Shown: positions 26,041-34,559 of the stretch, one piece after another | Layout: each line of letters opens with the position of its first letter | Position numbering within the stretch: position 1 is the stretch's first letter | NCBI RefSeq assembly: GCF_015500075.1 | Contig: NZ_CP045496.1 | Span: 6,210,001-6,274,000, forward strand | Length of the DNA: 64,000 bases | Direction of reading: 5' to 3' | From: Mesorhizobium sp. INR15 | GTDB lineage: Bacteria; Pseudomonadota; Alphaproteobacteria; Rhizobiales; Rhizobiaceae | Program-made: the position numbers and the translations under genes | Notes under the pieces: generated by a model | The model's database searches: none | What the model saw: only the letters and a program-made list of their open reading frames with translations | What the model was told of the DNA's origin: nothing

Positions 26041-26308
26041 TCCGCGCAAATCCGGAGATCCGGCCGCCCAACGGGCGGAGGAAGAGGCGTTCCCAAGAAA
26101 GGATTCGGGAAACAACCCCCGGCGGCTCTTTCCCTGTGACTGTTCACCGGGACAGCTTCGGCCGAAAACCTGCGCATCTGCAGCAGTGCGGACCACGGGA
26201 ACCGGCCGATGCCAGCCTCCGCCGCAATCTTTTGGGCGGAGGGTTTCGCCCTCGTCGGCTGAGCGGTCGCTACGAAACACCTTGCCGCAAACGATCCTCT
26301 ATAGACCA

Positions 26309-27427
26309 TCACACCTGGCGGGCGGAATGCTTCCGAATGGCAGCGGAGATCGCCGCCAGTCCGCCGCGCAACTCGTCTTCCAGGGGATAGACGAAGCCGA
26401 TGCGCATATGGTTCCGAGGCATCTCGAACCAATGACCAGGGCCGACATAAGTGCCATAGCTTTCCAGCAGATCGGCGTAGAAGTCGTCGAAGTCGAACGC
26501 GGCACCGTGGCGGAAACGGGGGAATGAGACGACGCCGCCCTTCGGTTCCACCCATTCGATCAACGGATCGCTGGCGACCCAGTCGCGCATGATTGCAAGG
26601 CGTTCCGCCAGCACGGGCGCCTGCGCGGTGAGGAAGGTGTCGCGCTGTTCGAGAATGCTCGCGGCAAGCCATTCGTCGACGATGCTGCCGCAGATGCCGA
26701 TTTGCTCCTTCGCCGCCAAGAACCGCTCCATCAGGTCCGCATCGCGGCAGCTGATCCATCCGACACGGATGCCTGGCACGCCGTAGGCCTTCGACAGCGA
26801 GGAAACGCTGATCACGCTGGGGCTGAGCGAGGCTGCAAGCGGTAGCGCGTGGCCGTGGATCAGGTCACGATAGGTCTCGTCCACCAGCAGCCGGCAGCCC
26901 GAATTCTCGGCGAGCCGGACCAGGGCCTCGAGGTCGGCGCGGGTGATCATTGAGCCGGTCGGGTTGTGCGGGCACGTTATGCTGATACAGCGTGTGTTCG
27001 GCCGGATCGCAGCCGCCACGGCATCGAGGTCGAGCTCGAAGCCTGTCGAGAAATCCAGATCGATGAAATCGATCTCGCAGCCAATCGCTCTTGGAGTTTC
27101 AATGTTGGTTGCATAGTTCGGACGTACCACGACGAGATGGTCCTCGCGGGCCAGAAGCGTGGTTGCGATGATGAACAGCGCACCTGCCGCGCCTGCGGTC
27201 ACCAGTACATCCTCGGCCACGAGGTCTTTGCCCTGAGCGGCGATCAGGCTTCGCAGCCGTGCGTCGCCACGATGCTCCCCATAAGGCAGCAGCAGATCAG
27301 GCATAGTGAGGCCGAAGTCCGAAAGTTTCCGGTCGCGGATGGAGCTTTCAGAAAGATTGAAGCGGATCTTGTCGTAGCCGTATTGCTCCGGCGATTCCTT
27401 CTCGATGAGCATGCGCGTGTAGTTCAT
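26309..27427 (-). CDS. Class I/II PLP-dependent aminotransferase
   Basis: This 372-residue fold-type I enzyme has FNLSESSIRDRKLSDFG near residue 23, YGEHRGDARLRSLIA near 49, CPHNPTGS near 150, DETYRDL near 187, and SVSSLSKAYGVPGIRVGWI near 210 with the PLP lysine. The C-terminal arginine motif is NHMRIGFVYP. It is the last gene of the minus-strand block that includes the SufS-like gene (33 bp away) and the amino acid ABC transporter. The 268 bp to the convergent aminotransferase contain no gene. The substrate is unknown; a basic or cyclic amino acid imported by the transporter is an inference. Confidence 0.85.
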   Translation of the reverse strand: MNYTRMLIEKESPEQYGYDKIRFNLSESSIRDRKLSDFGLTMPDLLLPYGEHRGDARLRSLIAAQGKDLVAEDVLVTAGAAGALFIIATTLLAREDHLVVVRPNYATNIETPRAIGCEIDFIDLDFSTGFELDLDAVAAAIRPNTRCISITCPHNPTGSMITRADLEALVRLAENSGCRLLVDETYRDLIHGHALPLAASLSPSVISVSSLSKAYGVPGIRVGWISCRDADLMERFLAAKEQIGICGSIVDEWLAASILEQRDTFLTAQAPVLAERLAIMRDWVASDPLIEWVEPKGGVVSFPRFRHGAAFDFDDFYADLLESYGTYVGPGHWFEMPRNHMRIGFVYPLEDELRGGLAAISAAIRKHSARQV

Positions 27428-27459
27428 GATCTTTCCCTGGATGCGTCTTTGTTTTGTTG

Positions 27460-28719
27460 TCAGGCAGCGAGGGCTGCAATGGCCTCAAGGGCGCGATCGA
27501 CTTCCGCTACTGTCGTGTAGTGCGACAGGCCGAGCCGCGCGACGCCACCCTTGTCGCGCAGGCCGAGCTGGCCAGAGGCCTCGTGCGCATAAAAGTCGCC
27601 TGACCAGCCATAGATATTCTGCGCAGCCAGCGTGGCGACAATCTCTTGCGGTGAACGTCTGGCAAGCCTGAAGCTGAAGGTCGGCACGCGGGCATCGAGC
27701 CTGTTTCGGCTGGTGGTGCCATAGAGGGTAAGGCCCGCTATGCCTGTCGCGTTGGCCAAGAAGCGGTCCATCAGTCCAGCCTCGTAGGTGATCGCAGCTT
27801 CGAGGCCCGCCACTATGCGCTCCCGAAGCGGGGCTTGCGCCGTCTTGCCCGCGCATATTTCACCCAGCCACGCAATGTGCTCGATTGCGGCCCAGGTGCC
27901 GGCCTGTGCCTCAAAGGAGGGCGTGCCGGGGGCGTGGCGCCAAGGCATGTCCGTGGAAGCTGGCCGCACCTTGAGTGGGGAAAGACGGTCACGCAGGTCG
28001 GCGGCCACAAACATGATGCCGGCATGTGGCCCGAAGAATTTATAGGCCGAGCAAACAAGCATATCGCAGCCGATCGCCGTGACATCGATCGGCAAATGCG
28101 GGGCCGACTGGACCGCATCGACAATGGTCACCGCGCCGACCGCGCGCGCGGCGGCCACAATGCGGCTCACATCGTTCACCGTGCCAAAAATATTGCTTGC
28201 GTGGTTACAGGCGACCAGCCGGGTGCGTGGGCCGATCAGTTCGTCCAGCATCTCATAGCGGTACTCGAAGGTTTCGGGATCGAAGTCGAGCCAGCGGATC
28301 GTGATTCCGCGCTCCTCGGCGGCGATGACCCACGGTCCGACATTGCCGTCATGGTCCATCCGGGTCAGCACGATCTCGTCGCCCGGCTGCCATTCGCGAG
28401 CGATCATGCGCGAAAAATGAAAGATCAGCGAGGTGCTGTTGAGACCATATACGATCTCGTCGGGCCTGGCGCCGAGGAAGGCAGCCGCGGCAGCATGCGC
28501 CCCGGCAAGGATGCGGTCGCTATCCTGCGAGGTGCGGAAAGCGCCACCTTCGTTGGCGCAGCTCAGAAGCATGACTTCGCTCATGCGTTCGACGACGCGG
28601 GCCGGAACTTGCGAGCCGCCCGGTGCGTCGAGGTAGAGGCGTGGCTTGCCGTCGTCGAGGAGCGCCAGCGCGGGAAAGGCCGCGCGAACGGCATCGATGT
28701 CCCATCTTGCAGTCGTCAT
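27460..28719 (-). CDS. SufS-like PLP enzyme (cysteine desulfurase-like subfamily, catalytic Cys absent)
   Basis: This 419-residue class V aminotransferase-fold protein starts at an ATG preceded by GAGGGGAA; an upstream ATG 20 codons earlier lacks support. PLP-site features are NHASNIFGTVNDV, DAVQSAPHLPIDV, and CSAYKFFGPHAGIMF near residue 225 with the lysine. In SufS the nucleophilic cysteine sits in a RxGxHC loop near the C-terminus; the equivalent region here, IYGWSGDFYAHE, has no cysteine. This matches the cysteine-desulfurase-like subfamily of unproven function. It lies between the inositol-monophosphatase-like gene and an aminotransferase. A lyase or epimerase-type reaction on an amino acid is more likely than sulfur mobilisation. 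Confidence 0.8.
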   Translation of the reverse strand: MTTARWDIDAVRAAFPALALLDDGKPRLYLDAPGGSQVPARVVERMSEVMLLSCANEGGAFRTSQDSDRILAGAHAAAAAFLGARPDEIVYGLNSTSLIFHFSRMIAREWQPGDEIVLTRMDHDGNVGPWVIAAEERGITIRWLDFDPETFEYRYEMLDELIGPRTRLVACNHASNIFGTVNDVSRIVAAARAVGAVTIVDAVQSAPHLPIDVTAIGCDMLVCSAYKFFGPHAGIMFVAADLRDRLSPLKVRPASTDMPWRHAPGTPSFEAQAGTWAAIEHIAWLGEICAGKTAQAPLRERIVAGLEAAITYEAGLMDRFLANATGIAGLTLYGTTSRNRLDARVPTFSFRLARRSPQEIVATLAAQNIYGWSGDFYAHEASGQLGLRDKGGVARLGLSHYTTVAEVDRALEAIAALAA

Positions 28720-28729
28720 CACGTTCCCC

Positions 28730-28881
28730 TCAGCCCACATAGTCATTGTCGAAATCGTCGCCGCACGGCACGACCGCACTGTATTTGACAGCCATATCGC
28801 TCTCGACCGCGAGGCTGGCTGCCGCCCGGGCGGTCACGGCCTCGTCGACGACCGTTATGGCGAGCGCCAGCGTGACCCATC
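28730..28881 (-). other. Short open frame that may be the C-terminal scrap of a lost gene
   Basis: Between the inositol-monophosphatase-like gene and the SufS-like gene, one minus-strand frame reads about 50 codons and ends ...CGDDFDNDYVG at a TGA that overlaps the ribosome site of the next gene. No start codon or family could be recognised. Its position directly ahead of a translational start suggests a truncated coding remnant, but chance is possible. Confidence 0.25.
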
Positions 28882-28903
28882 CTCATCCAGGCCGCCGACA
28901 GCG

Positions 28904-29716
28904 TTACGAGGAAGAGGCAAGGACCGGGGAGGACGTTCCGGAAAGGATATCGAGCGCGCAACCGTGCAGTGCGGCTGTCGCGCTCGCGATGACGCTGCGC
29001 CGACCGGAATGGATTGTGAGCCCCTCACCCCGCCAGTCGGACATCGCGCCACCGGCATTCCGCACAACCGGAACCAAAGCGCAGTAGTCGAAGGCGTCGA
29101 GGCCGCCATCGACATTGATGTCCAAAGCACCGTCGGCGACGCGGCCATAGGCATGGCAACCGCCGCCATAGACGCACCAGCGCGTGCCCCTGCGCAATGC
29201 AAGGAGAGCGGACTGTTCGTCGGCATCGAAAGGCTCGGGATTGCCATTGCCGACCAGCGCATCGCCAAGATCGCCACAGTCGCGTGTGGCGACGGGTTGG
29301 CCGTTACGCCGCGTCCCGATGCCATCGGCGCCCAGCCAGCGTTCGCCGGTCACCGGATTGTCGATCACCCCCAGAACAGGGACACCATTGCGGGCGAGCG
29401 CGATGAGCGTGCCGAAGGTGGGGATGCCGGTGATGAAGGCCTTCGTCCCGTCGATGGGATCGATCACCCACACCCACTCGGCGTCGAGGTCGACGGAATC
29501 GAACTCCTCACCGAGGATGCCGTGGCCAGGATGCATGTCGCGGATGGCGGTGCGCAGCCGCTTCTCGACCTCGCGGTCGATCGCCGTGACCGGACTTGCG
29601 TCACCCTTGGTGATGAAGGCGCGTGCCTGCCCGAGTGTCTCGCGGACCGTGGCGCGGCTGATGTCGGCGAGGCGATCGGCGAAGGTCGCGAAATCGGCGA
29701 GATCAGGCACTGGCAT
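28904..29716 (-). CDS. Inositol monophosphatase-family phosphatase, HisN-like
   Basis: This 270-residue protein has the metal-binding motifs of the family: GEEFDS near residue 69, the DPIDGTKAF block near 86, and LDAFDYCALVPVVRNAGG near 204. Members hydrolyse inositol phosphate, histidinol phosphate, fructose bisphosphate or 3'-phosphoadenosine phosphate. The pattern GILGEEFDS with DGTKAFITGIPTFGTLIAL resembles histidinol-phosphatase of the HisN type. It overlaps the upstream permease gene by 14 bp and so belongs to the transporter operon, an odd place for a histidine biosynthesis enzyme. A phosphorylated intermediate or an imported phosphorylated compound may be its substrate. Confidence 0.8.
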   Translation of the reverse strand: MPVPDLADFATFADRLADISRATVRETLGQARAFITKGDASPVTAIDREVEKRLRTAIRDMHPGHGILGEEFDSVDLDAEWVWVIDPIDGTKAFITGIPTFGTLIALARNGVPVLGVIDNPVTGERWLGADGIGTRRNGQPVATRDCGDLGDALVGNGNPEPFDADEQSALLALRRGTRWCVYGGGCHAYGRVADGALDINVDGGLDAFDYCALVPVVRNAGGAMSDWRGEGLTIHSGRRSVIASATAALHGCALDILSGTSSPVLASSS

Positions 29717-30437
29717 GATTGGTCTCCCTGGAGAGCACCGAAGCGGATTGTGAGAGAGGTCGCATGTGTCGCGAAAGCCTGTGTTCGAGGGAACGCACTG
29801 CCGTGGTCAGCACATAGGTGATGGCGAGATAGATCAGGGCCGCGGTGATGAAGAGCTCATAGGGAGCGAAGGTGCGGGCCACGATCGTATTGGCGGTGCC
29901 AGTAAGCTCCATCACGGTGATGGTGCTGGCAAGCGAGGTTGATTTCAGCATGCTGATCACCTCGTTGCCGTAGGCCGGCAGCGCGAGGCGGAAGGCGCGC
30001 GGCAGGATAATCGTGCGGTAGGCCAGAGCGGTTGACATGCCGCAGGCGCGCGCGGCCTCGATGTCGCCAGCCGGTACCGCCAGAATGGCGCCGCGCAGGA
30101 TGTAGGCGGTGTAGGCCGCCGTGTTCAGGCTAAAGGTCAAGATCGCGCAGACCCAGGCCTGGCGCAGATAAGGCCAGAGGAAGCTATCGCGCACAGGTTC
30201 GAACTGGGCAAGGCCGTAGTAGACCAGGAATATCTGCACCAGCAGCGGCGTGCCGCGGAAAAAGTAGATGTAGCAGTGAAGCAGCATGCGCACCGGCGCA
30301 GGGCCGTTAACGCGAAGGATGGCGACCGGAACCGCGATCGCCATGCCGCAGACGAGGGATGCGATCAGCAGCTCGACCGTTGTGACGGTGGCGTGAAGCA
30401 GTGCCGGCAGGCTTTCTATCATAAGGCCGAAGTTCAT
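29703..30437 (-). CDS. Polar amino acid ABC transporter permease (HisM/GlnP family)
   Basis: This 244-residue inner-membrane protein has about five transmembrane helices. The permease signature is in the middle: FFRGTPLLVQIFLVYYG near residue 59 and the EAA loop DIEAARACGMSTALAYRTIILPRAFRLALP around 125-155. It overlaps the partner permease by 4 bp (ATGA) and the downstream phosphatase by 14 bp. With its partner it would form the heteromeric channel of a histidine/lysine/arginine/ornithine or opine type importer. Confidence 0.9.
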   Translation of the reverse strand: MNFGLMIESLPALLHATVTTVELLIASLVCGMAIAVPVAILRVNGPAPVRMLLHCYIYFFRGTPLLVQIFLVYYGLAQFEPVRDSFLWPYLRQAWVCAILTFSLNTAAYTAYILRGAILAVPAGDIEAARACGMSTALAYRTIILPRAFRLALPAYGNEVISMLKSTSLASTITVMELTGTANTIVARTFAPYELFITAALIYLAITYVLTTAVRSLEHRLSRHMRPLSQSASVLSRETNHASA

Positions 30438-31132
30438 CGTGCCAGCTTCCTTTCGCCGCGAGCAGCGCGCCGCTCAAGGGCGTCGACGATCGCCGTGTTG
30501 AGCATCGTCAGCAGCAGGTAGATCAAGGCTGCGATCAGGTAGAAGCGGAACGGCTCCCCATTCACCGACGTTGCCATACTGGTGATGCGCATCAGCTCTT
30601 CCAGGCCGACGATAGAGATGAGCGAGGTGTCTTTGATCAGTGATATCCAGTTGTTGCCGAGGCCCGGCAAGGCAAAGCGCCACATCAGCGGTAGCTGGAT
30701 ATGGACGAAGCTCGTATATGCCGACATGCCGAAGGCGTGGGCCGCCTCGATTTCGCCCTTGGGCACAGCGAGGAAAGCGCCGCGCAGAACCTCGGCGGCG
30801 TATCCGCCGAAGACCAGGCTAAGCGCGAAGACGCCGGCCAGCATCGCCGGGACCTCAAAGTAGCCGGCATGAGGGTTGATCAACTTCACCAAGCCGGTGA
30901 GCGCCACGGTGCCCCCGAAATAGACGATCAGGATGATCAACAGTTCCGGCGTGCCGCGAACCACCAGGGTGAAGCCGCGTCCGGCCGCGCGCAAGAAACC
31001 GATCGACGAGAGCTGCGCGAGCGCGCCCAGGATCGCCCAGACGAAGCCGAGCATGAGCGAAAGGATCGCTATCTCGATCGTTACCAGCAGCCCCCGAGCA
31101 ATCTCGGTGCCCCAGCCTTGAAAGAGCTCCAT
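30434..31132 (-). CDS. Polar amino acid ABC transporter permease (HisQ family)
   Basis: This is the second membrane subunit, 232 residues from the chosen ATG; a TTG 19 codons earlier would give a longer, non-hydrophobic N-terminus. It has about five transmembrane helices, VVRGTPELLIILIVYFGG near residue 60, and the EAA loop GEIEAAHAFGMSAYTSFVHI around 130. HisQ-type subunits pair with HisM-type partners, as here. It is spaced 69 bp from the solute-binding protein gene and overlaps the next permease by 4 bp. Confidence 0.88.
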   Translation of the reverse strand: MELFQGWGTEIARGLLVTIEIAILSLMLGFVWAILGALAQLSSIGFLRAAGRGFTLVVRGTPELLIILIVYFGGTVALTGLVKLINPHAGYFEVPAMLAGVFALSLVFGGYAAEVLRGAFLAVPKGEIEAAHAFGMSAYTSFVHIQLPLMWRFALPGLGNNWISLIKDTSLISIVGLEELMRITSMATSVNGEPFRFYLIAALIYLLLTMLNTAIVDALERRAARGERKLAR

Positions 31133-31201
31133 CGCGGACGCGCTCCACCTCGGGTTTCGGAAAAGGGTTGCGAGGCCAAGGGCGCGCAACCCGAGAGTTA
31201 A

Positions 31202-31996
31202 TCAGTTCTTTGTCGCGGGGAGCACGCTGAATGACCAGTACTTGGCGTTTATGGTCTTGAACGTGCCGTCGTCGATCATGGCCTTCATTGCCTTGTCGAC
31301 ATCCTGCAGAAGGCTGCCGTCATCCTTCCGCAGGCCGATGCCGACGCCCGGCCCGAAATACTTCACGTCATTGATCTCGGGTCCGATAAAGGCGTAGCCC
31401 TTGCCGCGCGGCTTATCCAGGAAGTCGTTGGCAAGCTTGATCGGTCCCGCAAAAACCAGATCGACACGATGAGAGGTCAGGTCGAGCAGCATGTTGTCGA
31501 CCGTGTCGTAGAGCGAGATATTGGCGTCTGGAAACTTGTCGCGCATGTAGGTCTCATAGGTCGAGGAGCGTTGGATCGCGATTGTCTTGCCTTCCATGCC
31601 CTTCAGGTTCGGCTGCCCATCGTCGGTGAGCGGCTTGGTGTCGCTGCCCTCGGGGCCGATGAAGCGGGCCGTCGAGGAGCGGTAGGGGAGCGAGAAATCG
31701 ATGCTTTTCTTGCGCTCGTCGGTGATCGACATCGAGGCCGCCAGAAGATCGAACTTGCCCGCGAGCAGTCCCGGAATGAGCGAATCGAACGGCTGGCAGA
31801 CGAATGAAACATCGGCGCCGATGCGCTTCACCACTTCCTTCGCGACGTCGATATCGAAGCCGAGCAGTTCGCCGTCAGGGCTGCGGTAGTTGAACGGGGG
31901 ATAGGTGCATTCGCTGCCCACGCGCAATTCGCGTGCGGCAGCCTGGGTCGCGAAAGCAGCGAGGCCGGCGATAAGCATCAGAACGATCTTCTTCAT
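31202..31996 (-). CDS. Periplasmic amino acid-binding protein (lysine/arginine/ornithine/opine type)
   Basis: The product has 264 residues with a Sec signal peptide (MKKIVLMLIAGLAAFATQAAA). The mature part matches family 3 binding proteins: ECTYPPFNYRSPDGELLGFDIDVAKEV at its start, SITDERKKSIDFSLPY near residue 92, and a C-terminal lobe ending DGTFKTINAKYW. Its nearest recognisable relatives are HisJ/ArgT and the octopine/nopaline-binding proteins, so a cationic amino acid or an opine is the best ligand guess. It is encoded just downstream of the ATPase and ahead of both permeases. Confidence 0.88.
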   Translation of the reverse strand: MKKIVLMLIAGLAAFATQAAARELRVGSECTYPPFNYRSPDGELLGFDIDVAKEVVKRIGADVSFVCQPFDSLIPGLLAGKFDLLAASMSITDERKKSIDFSLPYRSSTARFIGPEGSDTKPLTDDGQPNLKGMEGKTIAIQRSSTYETYMRDKFPDANISLYDTVDNMLLDLTSHRVDLVFAGPIKLANDFLDKPRGKGYAFIGPEINDVKYFGPGVGIGLRKDDGSLLQDVDKAMKAMIDDGTFKTINAKYWSFSVLPATKN

Positions 31997-32038
31997 GTTT
32001 TCCCTCTGTGGTTTTTCTATTTTTTGACGGAGTCTGGC

Positions 32039-32809
32039 TCACAGCACGCGCTGGAGAAATGCGCGGCAGCGCCCCGACTGCGGATTGCCGAGAACCTGCT
32101 CGGGCGGTCCGCGTTCCTCTACGCCGCCTTGATGGAGGAAGAGGACTTCGCGCGAGATTTCCCGCGCAAAGCCGATCTCGTGGGTAACGACGATCATCGT
32201 GCGACCCTCCTCGGCAAGGGTCCGCATAACACCCAGCACCTCGCCGACCAGTTCCGGATCAAGCGCCGAGGTCGGTTCGTCGAACAGCATCAGCTTTGGC
32301 TCCATCGCGAGAGCCCGTGCGATGCCGACACGCTGCTGCTGCCCGCCGGAGATGTGGGCGGGATAGTGGTCGCGCTTGTCGTAGAGGCCGACCTTGGCGA
32401 GATAGGCCTCGGCTCGATCGACTGCTTCGCGCCTCGACAGCCCGAGCACCTTGGTCGGAGCGAGCGCCACATTGTCGAGCACAGTTAGCTGGCTCCACAG
32501 ATTGAAGCTCTGGAAGACCATGCCGATGCGACTCCGGATGCGGTTGATCTGGCGCGCATTGAGCCTCGCGCGCCCCGAACTGCGGTCTAGCTTCAGTTCC
32601 TCGCCTTCGACTGTAATGACGCCAGCGTCGGGAATCTCAAGGAGGTTCATGCATCGCAGGAAGGTGCTCTTACCCGAGCCACTTGCGCCGATCATGGTGA
32701 TGACGTCGTGGGCATGAGCGGTCAAGTTGACGCCGTTCAAGACTTGCAGCGAGCCGAAGCTCTTGCGGATGCCTTCCGCGCTGAGCACGATTTCCCGCTC
32801 TGCATCCAT
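32039..32809 (-). CDS. Amino acid ABC transporter ATP-binding protein (HisP/GlnQ family)
   Basis: This 256-residue ATPase has Walker A GASGSGKST near residue 38, the Q-loop VFQSFNLWSQ, signature motif ISGGQQQRVGIARAL near 155, Walker B LMLFDEPTSALD near 176, and the switch histidine in VVTHEIGFA. The start was placed at the ATG giving MDAEREIV; the frame extends upstream without typical sequence. It is the first gene of the transporter operon and follows the MocR gene by about 140 bp in the same direction. Confidence 0.9.
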   Translation of the reverse strand: MDAEREIVLSAEGIRKSFGSLQVLNGVNLTAHAHDVITMIGASGSGKSTFLRCMNLLEIPDAGVITVEGEELKLDRSSGRARLNARQINRIRSRIGMVFQSFNLWSQLTVLDNVALAPTKVLGLSRREAVDRAEAYLAKVGLYDKRDHYPAHISGGQQQRVGIARALAMEPKLMLFDEPTSALDPELVGEVLGVMRTLAEEGRTMIVVTHEIGFAREISREVLFLHQGGVEERGPPEQVLGNPQSGRCRAFLQRVL

Positions 32810-32949
32810 AGGGGTCCAAAACTCCATCCTTCGCTGACATGAAGAGTGAGCCGAAATCCGCGCGCGCCAAAGAGCCAATTTCGCGTGGCGAGTGCGGACC
32901 AATCCTTGCGGAAGCGGTCACAGTGCCAGAATCCACCGCCGAAGTGCTG

Positions 32950-34425
32950 TCAGCCGACTGCGCTGACAGCACGGGCGAGGATGTCGACGCAACGCGGAAT
33001 GCGCCGAACCGAGGTGTTGCCGAAGCCGAGGACAAGGCCCGTTCGCTTCACCTGGCCGCGGAAGTAGCGCGACAGCGGGGGGCAGTCCAGACCCTTCTCA
33101 AGTAGCGCCCGCGAGACGGCAACGTCGTTGAAGGGCCTGCGCGCTCGGATGGTCAGGTGCAGGCCAGCGCGGGCGTCCGGTACGTCAAACGTGTCACCCA
33201 GCCGATCGCGCAGGCATTCGGTCAGGCATGCCGCGCGCTCGCGGTAGATGGTGCGCATGCGGCGCATATGGGAGGCCAGCCGCCCCTGGTCCATGAAGTC
33301 GGCGACCAAAATCTGATCAGGCAGCGGCGCATAGAAGGAGAAGATGCGCTGCGCGACGGAGAACGTCTCCACGAGAGGCTCGGGGACGATCATGTAGGCC
33401 AGTCGCAGGCCGGGCGCCAACACACGGTTGAACGACCCCGTATAGATCACACGCAGTGGATCGCGGGCATGAAGCGAGACTTGGGCTTCACCCGACCAGC
33501 GTATCTCGTTGTTGGAATCGTCCTCGAAGATCCACCCCCCGCGATCGGCTGCCCACTCGAGGAGGTTCTGCTGGCGTGGCGGCGTCATGGTACAGCCGAA
33601 CGGCCATTGCTCGACCGGCGAGACGATGGCCATGCGGGCATTGCGGTTCACCTCCCCTGCCGCGGCAATGTCAAACCCGCTTTCATCGAGGGGCACGGGA
33701 ACCGTCGTCAGGCCGAACGCCTCCAGCGTCGCGACCTGGGGTATGTGACAAGGGTCCTCAATAAGCACTGTGTCGCCGCGATCGAGAAGGACGTGGGAAA
33801 CGAGGGCGGCGGCCTGAAGCGTGTTGCCGATGACGATGAGTTGCTCGGGCTTGCATGCGATGGCCTTCGCGTCTGACAGATAGGTGGCTATCCGGCTGCC
33901 GAGCAGCGATGCGCCGCGGGAATAGTCGTAGCCCGTATGTGCGCTGGTATGCTCGCGCCATCGACGGCTCGCGATCTGCGCGAAAACGTCATATGGAAAT
34001 TCGTTCAGCGCGGGGACGCCGGCGCTGAGATCAAAGGCCGCGATGCGCTCGGGTGGCAGGTCCAAGTCGAGCAATGCCTGTCCACGGCGCGAGGGAGAAA
34101 GGAACGCATCCTTTGTCGCTGCGGCCGCAGGACTGGGACTCGGGCGATGATCCTCCGGAAGCATGTTTTCCACGAAGGTGCCCGCGCCTACGCGCCGGGA
34201 GACATAACCTTCAGTGGCGAGCCGTTCATAGGCAAGCACGACGGTGTTGCGTGACAGGCCAAGCTCTTCCGCCATCAGGCGGCTCGGCGGCAGCCGCGCG
34301 GTGGGAGAAATCATGCCATCAACGATGAAGCGTCGAAGTTGGCCGAACAGCTGTTCGTTCAGCGGCACCGTGCCTTTTCGGTCGAAGGTGATCCGGTTCC
34401 AGCTTGGATAGTTGAATGTCTGCAT
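32950..34425 (-). CDS. MocR-type GntR regulator with aminotransferase-like domain lacking the PLP lysine
   Basis: This 491-residue regulator has a GntR winged helix at residues 15-85 (NEQLFGQLRRFIVDGMI, ARLPPSRLMAEELGLSRNTV) joined to a fold-type I aminotransferase domain (about 125-485). In MocR/PdxR/GabR proteins the PLP lysine lies in a GTFSKxLxPxLR motif; here the equivalent is GSFNRVLAPGLR, giving arginine at residue 334. PLP may therefore be bound differently or not at all. Other PLP-site segments (VIGNTLQAAALVSHVL, EDPCHIPQVA, DDSNNEIRWSGE) are present. It lies upstream of and parallel to the amino acid ABC operon, which it probably regulates. Confidence 0.88.
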   Translation of the reverse strand: MQTFNYPSWNRITFDRKGTVPLNEQLFGQLRRFIVDGMISPTARLPPSRLMAEELGLSRNTVVLAYERLATEGYVSRRVGAGTFVENMLPEDHRPSPSPAAAATKDAFLSPSRRGQALLDLDLPPERIAAFDLSAGVPALNEFPYDVFAQIASRRWREHTSAHTGYDYSRGASLLGSRIATYLSDAKAIACKPEQLIVIGNTLQAAALVSHVLLDRGDTVLIEDPCHIPQVATLEAFGLTTVPVPLDESGFDIAAAGEVNRNARMAIVSPVEQWPFGCTMTPPRQQNLLEWAADRGGWIFEDDSNNEIRWSGEAQVSLHARDPLRVIYTGSFNRVLAPGLRLAYMIVPEPLVETFSVAQRIFSFYAPLPDQILVADFMDQGRLASHMRRMRTIYRERAACLTECLRDRLGDTFDVPDARAGLHLTIRARRPFNDVAVSRALLEKGLDCPPLSRYFRGQVKRTGLVLGFGNTSVRRIPRCVDILARAVSAVG

Positions 34426-34559
34426 GTCCCGTCCCCAGCATGTCCGCTCAAGGTGTGCATCGTTTGCGTACCCTTAGTGGCTATCGCACCCGCCTGTACC
34501 AGGATAGCCTTACAGTCGGAAAACGGCTGCCCGACAGCGATCCTCAAAATACGGACTGG

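Noticed and set aside
32950..34425. An aminotransferase enzyme
   Set aside because: The N-terminal GntR winged helix and the missing PLP lysine identify a MocR-type regulator.
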